Source: Planctomycetota bacterium (lineage in GTDB: Bacteria; Planctomycetota; Planctomycetia; Planctomycetales; Planctomycetaceae). Taken from it: 6,104 bases of DNA. The DNA lies in assembly GCA_023429275.1 (NCBI GenBank), contig JAEYWB010000299.1, positions 1-6,104 on the forward strand, written 5' to 3'. The position numbers and the translations under genes are program-made. Each line of letters opens with the position of its first letter. The stretch's first letter is position 1. Positions 1 through 6,104 of this stretch are shown here, piece after piece. A model generated the notes under the pieces. That model was not told where the DNA came from, searched no databases, and saw only the letters and a list, made by a program, of their open reading frames with translations.

Positions 1-855
1 GGTCTGGCGCGCGGCAGGTTCGTCGATCGAAACGACGACCAGCTCGGAACGCTCCCGCGATTCCACCCGCCACTGTTTCTGGAGTGACTCTCGCGCCGCG
101 CGGAGCACCGCTTCGGCCTGTCCGGCGAAAATACCGCCGACCATGCCGCCGGCCCCGGGGACGACCTGGACCACGAACTGCAGCCCCATCAGCCACTGGA
201 CCTCGTCGATCACCTGCCGGATCGGCCGGCTGTCGTCGGGCCCGAGTTCGTCGTGCCCTTGCCCGATCGCCTTACGGAGGGTCTCCGTGTTCGACAGACC
301 GGGGTAGACCGCGCTCCCCGTCCCCCGGTAGCCGAGGACCGGATCGAACGCCGTCACACCGACGATGAGGACGAAATCGGCGTCGAGGACCTCCTTCGCC
401 AGGTAGATCCGCTCCCCCGCGACCGTCGCCGCCAGGTAACCTGTGCTCGTCTCGTCCGTCGGGTCGTGGATCTTCCACGCGACCTCCTTCGCGAACTCCG
501 CCGGGAGCCCGCCCCGGGGGTCGCGAGCTCTCTGGCCGCGCGGATCGGCCGGCTGCAGGATCAGGACATCGGCCGGAGCCACCCCCGCCTCCCGCAGGAC
601 CTTCATCGCCCCCGCGATCAGGACATCCGACTGCGGCACCCGCTGATCGAGGACAATGACCACCCGGTCGCCCGGGACGATCGCCTGCTTCAGTGCGGGA
701 AACTCGAGTGGTCGTTCGAGCGCCTCGTCCAGGATCTGCTGCAGATTCTGAATCGAGGAAGGGGGAACGAACGCATGACGGACTCGCTCCGCGGGGAGCG
801 GAAGAGCGAACGGCGAGGCCCCGCCGTAGGCGAGGTGAACGGTAGTCTCGGACAT
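1..855 (-). CDS. LarA-family (lactate racemase-like, DUF2088) protein, 3' end outside window
   Basis: Reading the minus strand from ATG 855-853 gives 285 open codons that reach the window edge without a stop. LarA proteins are usually about 420 aa, so roughly two thirds is visible. The N-terminus (VHLAYGG, residues 6-12), the strand PGDRVVIVLD (61-70), the block LGYRGTGSAVYPGLS (174-188), the stretch VVPGAGGMVGGIFAG (231-245) and ELVVVSIDEP (271-280, where the C-terminal domain begins) follow the order and spacing of the LarA fold. Known LarA enzymes racemise lactate or related 2-hydroxy acids with a nickel-pincer cofactor held on a lysine. Here the lysine of the usual GGxK element reads as Ser181, the following-strand His motif reads Asp171, and the GTHR-like loop reads ADPR (103-106). 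Racemase activity is therefore doubtful. No signal peptide is seen, so it is probably cytoplasmic. An in-frame ATG at 879-877 would add eight residues; its GGAG lies 4 nt upstream, while the 855 start has GAGG only 2 nt away. I prefer 855 because family similarity begins there. Family assignment is from remembered motifs. Confidence 0.85.
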   Translation of the reverse strand, partial: MSETTVHLAYGGASPFALPLPAERVRHAFVPPSSIQNLQQILDEALERPLEFPALKQAIVPGDRVVIVLDQRVPQSDVLIAGAMKVLREAGVAPADVLILQPADPRGQRARDPRGGLPAEFAKEVAWKIHDPTDETSTGYLAATVAGERIYLAKEVLDADFVLIVGVTAFDPVLGYRGTGSAVYPGLSNTETLRKAIGQGHDELGPDDSRPIRQVIDEVQWLMGLQFVVQVVPGAGGMVGGIFAGQAEAVLRAARESLQKQWRVESRERSELVVVSIDEPAARQT

Positions 856-882
856 GGCCTCACTATAGAGAGTCGCCATCCC

Positions 883-1003
883 GCTCCGCGAGATGTGCGA
901 GCGACCGCCGGCTCTCCAATGACAAACCCGTTTTCATTCTGTCGATCGTCCCGCTCGTTCATACCGCGGAGCGAGACGGCGACAGGGCCACTCCGCGCGG
1001 AGC
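883..1003. repeat. Cluster of the 8-mer GCTCCGCG / CGCGGAGC
   Basis: The gap between the LarA-like gene and the scramblase-like gene carries GCTCCGCG at 883-890 and its exact reverse complement at 965-972 and 996-1003. A further GCTCCGCG lies at 786-793, just inside the LarA-like gene, where it forms part of a 6-bp stem (785-790 with 795-800, loop GCGG). Single copies also occur in coding sequence at 99-106 and 2128-2135, so the word is not unique to the gap. Three copies within 121 bp is denser than composition suggests. The copies could be operator half-sites or mRNA stem arms, or a by-product of GC-rich sequence. Confidence 0.4.
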
Positions 1004-1008
1004 GGGCC
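986..1008 (-). terminator. GC-rich hairpin just after the scramblase-like gene
   Basis: A perfect 12-bp palindrome, CTCCGCGCGGAG (991-1002), is flanked by GGCC on both sides (986-989 and 1005-1008), giving an extended stem with a small asymmetric bulge. It begins 8 bp past the stop codon of the scramblase-like gene, which is where a terminator would lie. No T-run follows on the minus strand, so this is not a canonical intrinsic terminator. It may act as a 3' mRNA-stabilising stem or pause site. The surrounding gap (856-1016) shows no convincing -35/-10 promoter pair. Confidence 0.35.
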
Positions 1009-1016
1009 GACCTGGC

Positions 1017-1604
1017 CTACTCCTTGAGGACCATGTCGATGCAGAAGACCGCCGCCATGATCAGGATCCGGAGAGGGTTGTCGGGCGGGACAGACTCGGA
1101 GATCTCCAGGACGTAGTTGTCGGCCGAGGTAAACAGCTCGCGGCCGAGCCCCTGCCACTTCTTGGTGACGCGGCCGTACTGCTTGCCGTCCTTCTCGAAC
1201 GAGAATTCCCAGGCAGTCCACTTTCCCTTCAGGGTGCAGAGGACCGTGTCGTCGGCTCCTAAGACGTTGAACGCACCGCCGATCGAGAAGAACTTCTGCT
1301 TGAAGCCCCCGACCTTGTCTCCGTCCTCGTCGAAGACCTCCACTTTCGACAGAAACAGGGAGACCCCGCGTTTGACGCTCACGACCGACTCGCCGGACGG
1401 AGTCGTCACCTCGATGTGAAACGGCGTCATCCGCTTGTAGTCGGTGAACCGCAGCATCTTGGTGAAGAAGCCCAGGTTCGGCTCACGGCAGTGCAGCAGT
1501 TCCTCGCCCGTCTCGGGATCGAGGACGTCGTAGTTGTTGGCCGCCTTGAAGAAGCCGACGTGCTCCTTGATGAAGAACACGTTCCGCTGCAGCACAGGAT
1601 GCAT
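1017..1604 (-). CDS. Phospholipid scramblase / LURP-one-related family protein
   Basis: A 195-aa protein whose C-terminal half matches the scramblase pattern well. YGRVTKKWQGLGRELFTSAD (143-162) corresponds to the G-x-I-x-K-x-W-x-G...E-x-FT-x-A-D segment of eukaryotic PLSCR proteins, and it is followed by NYVLEI (163-168). The protein ends in a hydrophobic helix RILIMAAVFCIDMVL (179-193) like the buried C-terminal helix of the scramblase/tubby fold. The N-terminal half has the expected beta-rich character, including VEVFDEDGDKVGGF (88-101). The acidic calcium-site segment of PLSCR1 is not conserved: here it reads ESVPPDN (170-176). No signal peptide or other membrane span is seen. Bacterial members have no settled function, so lipid scrambling is only an inference. 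The longest open frame could start at TTG 1610-1608, but ATG 1604-1602 has a better placed GGGA. The gene follows the giant gene after 89 bp on the same strand. Confidence 0.85.
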   Translation of the reverse strand: MHPVLQRNVFFIKEHVGFFKAANNYDVLDPETGEELLHCREPNLGFFTKMLRFTDYKRMTPFHIEVTTPSGESVVSVKRGVSLFLSKVEVFDEDGDKVGGFKQKFFSIGGAFNVLGADDTVLCTLKGKWTAWEFSFEKDGKQYGRVTKKWQGLGRELFTSADNYVLEISESVPPDNPLRILIMAAVFCIDMVLKE

Positions 1605-1611
1605 ACTCAAG

Positions 1612-1615
1612 TCCC
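1612..1615 (-). promoter_or_regulatory. Weak ribosome binding site deciding the scramblase start
   Basis: GGGA on the minus strand lies 7 nt before ATG 1604-1602 but only about 1 nt before the alternative TTG at 1610-1608. This favours the ATG and a 195-aa product. The match to the anti-Shine-Dalgarno sequence is short, and many planctomycete genes have weak or no such sites, so support is modest. Confidence 0.35.
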
Positions 1616-1693
1616 GATGAGGTCGATCAGAGGAGTCTGGGGAATCGCAACGAAAGAATGGCCGTCAAAGTCGAGCGAATCGTCCCGCGAACT

Positions 1694-4600
1694 CTACTTG
1701 GCCGCCTTGAGAGTTTCGAGATACGCGAGGAGGTTCTGGAACTGCTCGACAGTGATGTTGTTGACAAGACCGAGCGGCATCATCGACACCGCCTGGCTGT
1801 TCCGCTCCTCGATATCCGCGCTTTTCACAAGGGTGCTGACACCGGCCGTATCCCGAAGCTCGATCTCGTCCGCTCCCTCACGGGCGACGAAACCGGTCAG
1901 GACCTTGCCGCTCTGCATCACGAACACATGCGTCGCGAACCCCTGGGCGATCTTGGCGTTCGGAGTCAGGATCGACTCGATCAGTTCGGGCCGCTTGTAG
2001 CGGACTGCGATGTCCCCGAGGTAGGGCCCCTTCACGGGATCCTGGGGCGACGTCGTGTGGCAGGCGATGCATCCCTGACGCAGGAACAGCCGCGCTCCCT
2101 TCTTGGCATCCCCCCCCTTGGCGGCCTGCTCCGCGACCAGCTTCAGATCGAGCGTCCCGATCTGCGGTCCCTTCGCATCCTTGTCGTTCTCGTCGAGCTG
2201 CAGCTTCGCGATCGCGTCCCGCGCGGCCTTCTGAACCGCTTCGGATTCGCTCTTGAGGAGCGCCCGGTACTGGAGAACGTACTGCTCCGCCTGCGTGTCG
2301 ATCGCAGCGGCCAGGAAGGGGACCAGCTTGGCCGGTGCTCCCCAGACCTGCTCGATCTCCCGTTCGGCGGTCGCTCGGGCCTCCGCCGGAAGACGCGGGT
2401 TGGCTGCGATCTGGATCAGCATCCCGTAACCGAGCCGCTGTTCCGTTTCGCTCCCTTTGAGCAGCTTCAGGATCGCTTCAATGCGTCCGGCGTGCTGTCC
2501 GTCACGCAGGAACTCGTCCCGGACACGCACGACCTCTTCCGCCAGGTTGCGAGCGGCACTGACGGCGGCAAACGCCCGAACAGCAGCCTCGAAGCCTTCC
2601 GGCGTTCCCGCCGATCCGGCGAGGCCCTGGAGCGCCTTCGCCCGAATGCGAGGGGCGACGTCGGACTTCTCTGCCGTCGACTCGAGAAAGTTGACCGCTT
2701 CCTTCGGGACCGGGCTGCGGGCGGCAAGGATCTCGACAGCGCCGTCGCGGAACGACGGATCGGCTTGAACGATCCTGACGACGAGCGGGCCGACTTCGGG
2801 GAAGTCGAGCTTGTGTCGACGGAGTTCGATGACCAGCCCCTTCAGAAGACCGACATCGTCAGTCTTGAGAGATTCGTGAACTGCCGCGGCAATCCGTTCG
2901 CTTCCAGACCAGGTCTCTGAGTTGTAGTAGGGACCGGTCGTATCCGGACGGGTGGTCCACCACTTCCCCGTCCATTCCGCCTCGCGGAAGTGGAGGCGGC
3001 ACAAAGCCCGAAGCAGACCGAGCCGGCGGACCGGATCGGACGTCTGCGAAAGACGCGAGAGCAGGCCGTCAACGACACCAGGCTCGTGAAGCGACTGCAG
3101 GACGAGCAGACATCCCGCGGCGAGGTTCGGCGACGCGGTGTCGTAAGCCTTGAGGCACGCCTCACCCGCCTTGAGCGAAATCAGGGCCTGCATGGTCACG
3201 TGGCGGACGAGGGGATCGGCGTCATCGAGCAGGGGGACGAGACTCGTTGCCGCGTCGGTGCGCCCCAGTCGGCCGAGAGCGAGCGCCCCCTGGAGCCGGA
3301 CGCGGGGGTTCTTGTCCTTGAGGCTCGCGAGCAGCAGGTCGCCGGGAATTCGTGAGCCGAGCCGGGTGTCGTCCGTCAGGGCCTTGATCGCGAACTCGCG
3401 GATCTCCTCATGGCCGGCAAGCCGCACCAGGGCGTCCATGGCTCCAGCTCCGCCGAGCTGCGCGAGGGTGAAGACTGCCGCAACACGAGCGTTGAGCTCT
3501 CCGTTCCGGGCAAGCGTCTCGAGTTGCTGCGAGACGCGCGGCTTCTGGCCGCGTTTCAGGATCTCCCGCGAGGCCGCCAGACGCCGGATGTGGCTGTCGC
3601 CGGCGAGCATCGCCAGGAGCTCGTCGTCACTGAGCGTCTTGATGTCGGGGAAGGCCATCGTCGGCGTTCCACTCGGCCGGACCTGAACGATGTAACCGAC
3701 ATCCGGACGCGAGAAGCTGAAGCCACCATCCTTCCAGCTCGCGACGTACATCCGTCCGCTGGCGTCGATCTCCATATCGGTCGGGCGGGGGATCTCGAGG
3801 AACGCCGTCTGCTCCGCCTTGAAGCCGGCCCCGTCCGGAGTGAGCGGGTGACGGTAGACGACGCTCCGTCCCCAGTCGCAGGTGTAGAAAGTCCTGTTGA
3901 ACGGAGCCGGAACGGTCGCTTCATCCACCGCGAGCGAGCCGCAGGGGGAGCCGCCGCCGTAATCCGCGAGGTCCGGAATGATCTCATCCGGGAAATTGAC
4001 AAACAGCGACGGGTAGCCGTACTGCCCGCTCGGGACGACATGGCTCAGCCGGACGTTCCATCCGCCGCCGTCGTTCGTGTTGTCGCGAGTGAAGAGGTTG
4101 AGCAGCGGATCGACCGCCACGTCGTAGATGTTCCTCTGGCCGCGGGAAACGATCTCGAGCCCCGAGCCGTCGGTCCGGACACGGACAACGCCGCCGCCAT
4201 GCAGCTGCCGCGTGGTCCCGTCCTTGCCGGTCGCCTTGACGAAGCCGTAGTCCCCGACCGCGATGTAGAGCCAGCCGTCGATGCCGAGGGTCATGCCGTT
4301 GGTCGTGTGGTCGGCCCCCCGGAACTTGAGGTCGAAGCCGATCCCGTCGACGAGCCGTTCGGACTTCTCCGAGACACCGTCCTGATCGGCGTCGTAGAAG
4401 GCGGTGACGAACGGGGGATGCTGGACGTACAGGACGCCGTTATCCCACACGAGGCCGCGCGGGCTGTCGAGTTCGGCGAACGTCGTAAACCTGTCCGCCT
4501 TGCCGTCACCGTTCTCGTCCACGCACTTGATGATCTTTCCCTGCTTTTCGTTGGCGCCGAGCGAACCGTTGAGGTCGATGCCGACATACAGGTCACCGTT

Positions 4601-5998
4601 CGGAGCGGCGGAAAGGCAGGTGGGGTAGGTCACCTCGGGAGGAGCGGCGAAGAGCGTGACGTCGAACCCGGCCGGGGCCTTGATTCCCTTGAGCAAACCC
4701 TTCGGATCGGTCGGGCTCGCCTGGACCGCCTTCGGAGTCTCGCTCGGGTAGACGACCTTTTCGACCATCTCCTTACCGTACGCCTCGAACTCCCAGAAGC
4801 TTCCCCACGAACCGCCACGGAGGCCGGTGATCGACAGCTTCAGGTACTGAGTCGCCGGGGCGTCGAACTTGAGGATGTGCTCCTCACCCATCGGCTCCGC
4901 CTTCGTCTGGCCGGAGAGGAGCGTCCAGGCCTTGCCATCCTTCGAGCCTTCGACCCGGTACTGATAGAGGCTGTCCTGTTCCCAGGCGATGCGGCAGCCG
5001 GTCAGGTCCTGCGGCTTGCCGAGGTCGACCTGCCAAGACTGCCCGGGATTGCCGTTGGGGCTGCACCACCGCGTTTCCGGATTCCCGTCGACGGCATGCT
5101 CGGGGGGATGCCCCTCCTGCGAGCCGGTGGCGGTGGCGGTCTTTCCCTTCGCGAGGTTGACCGGGACAAAGACCTTCTGGCCGACAACGCCGCGCGGATG
5201 CCACTCTTCCACCCGGACCTCGGCCGCGGGCTTCAGGTAGTCGGGATGGACCTTGTCGCACGCCCAGAGGATGCCGCGGCTCAGGTAGTTGAGGAAGACG
5301 GGGTCTTCCATCTCTTCGTTGTAGTGGCCGACGGTCGTGCCGACGATCCGGGTCTTCCCCTTGTAGAGGTTCGTCCAGATGCAGGGTTCGTCCTTCTTCG
5401 TCTCCTTGTGGAAGGCGGTCGCAAGCGGCGTCGCGTTCGGCCAGACCTTCTCGATGACGTACAGCTCTCCCTTGGGAGTCGTCCACTTCTCGCCGAAGCC
5501 CTCCATGATCGGGTGTTTCGCGTCCTTGTTGACGACGTCGAAGGGGAAGTGCGATCCATGCCGGTGCGACGTCACGCCGAGGAACTCGAACCATTCGTCG
5601 GTCCGGTCCCGGTAGCAGTGCATCGCGCAGTGGACGACGATCGCCGGAAGCCCCGCCTTGTGCGGCGCGAGGATCCGCTCCGTCCACGCCGGGTCGGAGA
5701 CCCCCGCGAAGCACTCGTTGTGGATGACGATGTCGTACCCTTCGGCCCACTTGGGGGCGACGTAGACCGGGATGCGGGTATCGGTGGTCGAGCCCCCCTG
5801 GTGGGCGATGGTCCACTCGATGTTGATCCGCGCCGCGGTCCCTTCGGTCAGGATCTTCTTCTGACGGGTGTAGTCGTGGCAGCAGCCCCCCGTGATGAGG
5901 AGCGCCCGGATCGGCTTCACCGCCGGCCTAGTTTCCTGGCCCGAAGCAGTGAGGCCGACCAAACCGAACACGAGTGCAAATGAGAGGGAGGCGCGCAT
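1694..5998 (-). CDS. Exported ThuA / discoidin / beta-propeller / HEAT / heme-binding CxxCH fusion protein
   Basis: This 1434-aa protein begins with a Sec-type signal peptide (residues 1-20, hydrophobic core SFALVFGLVGL, likely cleavage after TASG). A ThuA-like, glutamine-amidotransferase-fold domain follows (about 30-250; ITGGCCHDY at 35-43, VVHCAMHCY at 121-129). Next is an F5/8 type C discoidin module (about 281-408; AVDGNPETRW at 302-311). Then comes a six-bladed glucose/sorbosone-dehydrogenase-like propeller (about 440-778), with GADHTTNG (561-568), DGWLYIAVGD (574-583), RGQRNIYDVAVD (619-630) and two DxDxDG-type loops (494-502, 536-547). HEAT-like helices span about 785-1270. The C-terminal cytochrome c module carries CIACH at 1310-1314 and a likely distal Met in SMMPLG (1405-1410). 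The family is abundant in planctomycetes and mostly uncharacterised. I infer a periplasmic or surface protein that oxidises a carbohydrate or polyol and passes electrons to its own heme. The start is ATG 5998-5996, chosen because it opens directly into the signal peptide; no clear ribosome binding site is visible. Domain limits are approximate. Confidence 0.92.
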   Translation of the reverse strand: MRASLSFALVFGLVGLTASGQETRPAVKPIRALLITGGCCHDYTRQKKILTEGTAARINIEWTIAHQGGSTTDTRIPVYVAPKWAEGYDIVIHNECFAGVSDPAWTERILAPHKAGLPAIVVHCAMHCYRDRTDEWFEFLGVTSHRHGSHFPFDVVNKDAKHPIMEGFGEKWTTPKGELYVIEKVWPNATPLATAFHKETKKDEPCIWTNLYKGKTRIVGTTVGHYNEEMEDPVFLNYLSRGILWACDKVHPDYLKPAAEVRVEEWHPRGVVGQKVFVPVNLAKGKTATATGSQEGHPPEHAVDGNPETRWCSPNGNPGQSWQVDLGKPQDLTGCRIAWEQDSLYQYRVEGSKDGKAWTLLSGQTKAEPMGEEHILKFDAPATQYLKLSITGLRGGSWGSFWEFEAYGKEMVEKVVYPSETPKAVQASPTDPKGLLKGIKAPAGFDVTLFAAPPEVTYPTCLSAAPNGDLYVGIDLNGSLGANEKQGKIIKCVDENGDGKADRFTTFAELDSPRGLVWDNGVLYVQHPPFVTAFYDADQDGVSEKSERLVDGIGFDLKFRGADHTTNGMTLGIDGWLYIAVGDYGFVKATGKDGTTRQLHGGGVVRVRTDGSGLEIVSRGQRNIYDVAVDPLLNLFTRDNTNDGGGWNVRLSHVVPSGQYGYPSLFVNFPDEIIPDLADYGGGSPCGSLAVDEATVPAPFNRTFYTCDWGRSVVYRHPLTPDGAGFKAEQTAFLEIPRPTDMEIDASGRMYVASWKDGGFSFSRPDVGYIVQVRPSGTPTMAFPDIKTLSDDELLAMLAGDSHIRRLAASREILKRGQKPRVSQQLETLARNGELNARVAAVFTLAQLGGAGAMDALVRLAGHEEIREFAIKALTDDTRLGSRIPGDLLLASLKDKNPRVRLQGALALGRLGRTDAATSLVPLLDDADPLVRHVTMQALISLKAGEACLKAYDTASPNLAAGCLLVLQSLHEPGVVDGLLSRLSQTSDPVRRLGLLRALCRLHFREAEWTGKWWTTRPDTTGPYYNSETWSGSERIAAAVHESLKTDDVGLLKGLVIELRRHKLDFPEVGPLVVRIVQADPSFRDGAVEILAARSPVPKEAVNFLESTAEKSDVAPRIRAKALQGLAGSAGTPEGFEAAVRAFAAVSAARNLAEEVVRVRDEFLRDGQHAGRIEAILKLLKGSETEQRLGYGMLIQIAANPRLPAEARATAEREIEQVWGAPAKLVPFLAAAIDTQAEQYVLQYRALLKSESEAVQKAARDAIAKLQLDENDKDAKGPQIGTLDLKLVAEQAAKGGDAKKGARLFLRQGCIACHTTSPQDPVKGPYLGDIAVRYKRPELIESILTPNAKIAQGFATHVFVMQSGKVLTGFVAREGADEIELRDTAGVSTLVKSADIEERNSQAVSMMPLGLVNNITVEQFQNLLAYLETLKAAK
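2110..2117. repeat. Homopolymer of eight C (G8 on the coding strand)
   Basis: Eight C residues on the plus strand read as G8 on the coding strand of the giant gene, spanning the AAG-GGG-GGG-GAT codons for Lys1294-Asp1297. This is about 13 codons before the heme-binding CIACH. It is the longest single-base run I noticed in the window. Loss of one G would lead to a TGA at 2034-2032, and gain of one would run to a stop at 1880-1878. Either slip removes the heme motif. Confidence 0.9.
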
Positions 5999-6046
5999 GG
6001 AAGGACCGCGAGGGATTCAGGCTGGAAAGTGCAAGTCACCAGACCG

Positions 6047-6104
6047 CTACGAATGCTCCGGCGCCGCAGCGGGAGGGGACGGGGGAGTCTGGGCAGCCGG
6101 CTTG
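6047..6104 (-). CDS. Possible C-terminal tail of an upstream gene, 5' part outside window
   Basis: Reading the minus strand from the right edge, one frame gives 18 codons ending in a Pro/Ala-rich tail, PPSPPAAAPEHS, followed by TAG at 6049-6047. Such low-complexity tails are common in planctomycete proteins. The stop lies 48 bp before the start of the giant gene, a plausible spacing between co-directional genes. The other two frames are also largely open over this short stretch, so coding is uncertain and no function can be given. The 5999-6046 spacer shows no convincing promoter or terminator. Confidence 0.3.
   Translation of the reverse strand, partial: KPAAQTPPSPPAAAPEHS

Noticed and set aside
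690..962. A minus-strand open frame of 90 codons starting at 962
   Set aside because: About 60% of it overlaps the LarA-like gene in another frame, and its product is Arg/Ser/Pro-rich like an out-of-frame reading. The only non-overlapping part is the short intergenic stretch.
253..1116. A plus-strand open frame of 287 codons over the left part of the window
   Set aside because: It is antisense to the LarA-like gene and runs through the intergenic palindrome into the end of the scramblase-like gene. The minus-strand reading has clear family motifs and this one has none.
1658..2920. A plus-strand open frame of 420 codons antisense to the HEAT and heme region
   Set aside because: Same reasoning: it overlaps the conserved CxxCH and HEAT coding sequence, has an Arg/Leu/Asp-rich composition, and shows no family motifs.
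3410..5983. A plus-strand open frame of 857 codons antisense to the giant gene
   Set aside because: It lies wholly inside a convincingly coding minus-strand gene. Its product is a low-information Arg/Asp/Val/Leu/Pro mix without recognisable domains. GC-rich codon bias commonly suppresses stops on the opposite strand.
6014..6037. TTGCAC on the minus strand as a -35 element for the giant gene
   Set aside because: No -10-like hexamer lies 16-18 bp downstream; that position reads TCGCGG. Planctomycete promoters are also poorly predicted by the E. coli consensus.
6021..6045. CTGG/CCAG inverted repeat before the giant gene as a terminator of the upstream gene
   Set aside because: The stem is only 4 bp with a 13-nt loop and no T-run, which is too weak to call.

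Overview
The window is GC-rich and reads as a chromosomal piece of a planctomycete (phylum Planctomycetota). The strongest pointer is the central gene: a very large exported protein joining a ThuA-like domain, a discoidin (F5/8 type C) module, a sugar-dehydrogenase-like beta-propeller, HEAT-type helical repeats and a C-terminal CxxCH heme module. This architecture is typical of the large, mostly uncharacterised 'PVC-type heme-binding CxxCH' proteins. I see no rRNA, tRNA, CRISPR array, transposase or phage gene.

All supported genes lie on the minus strand, so the window is read from right to left. At the right edge (6104-6047) there may be the last 18 codons of an upstream gene with a Pro/Ala-rich tail (weak call). 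The giant multidomain gene follows (5998-1694, 1434 aa). After 89 bp comes a 195-aa phospholipid scramblase / LURP-one-related protein (1604-1017). After another 161 bp, which hold a GC-rich palindrome and a cluster of one 8-bp motif, comes a LarA-family (nickel-dependent lactate racemase-like) gene starting at 855 and running off the left edge. It lacks most of the residues that make LarA a racemase.

The giant protein is probably exported. Its propeller keeps a His and an Arg-Asn at places that match PQQ-type soluble glucose dehydrogenases, and the heme module could take up the electrons, so a self-contained carbohydrate- or polyol-oxidising electron-transfer protein is the best working idea. 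The discoidin module could anchor it to a glycan. The scramblase-like and LarA-like proteins look cytoplasmic or membrane-associated. Nothing in the sequence ties them to the giant protein beyond shared orientation, and operon membership is unproven.

I do not see a clear new defence or mobile system. The points most worth a second look are the degenerate LarA paralogue, the domain fusion with its dehydrogenase-like residues, the aromatic insert in the HEAT region, the G8 tract just before the heme module, and the motif cluster at 883-1003.
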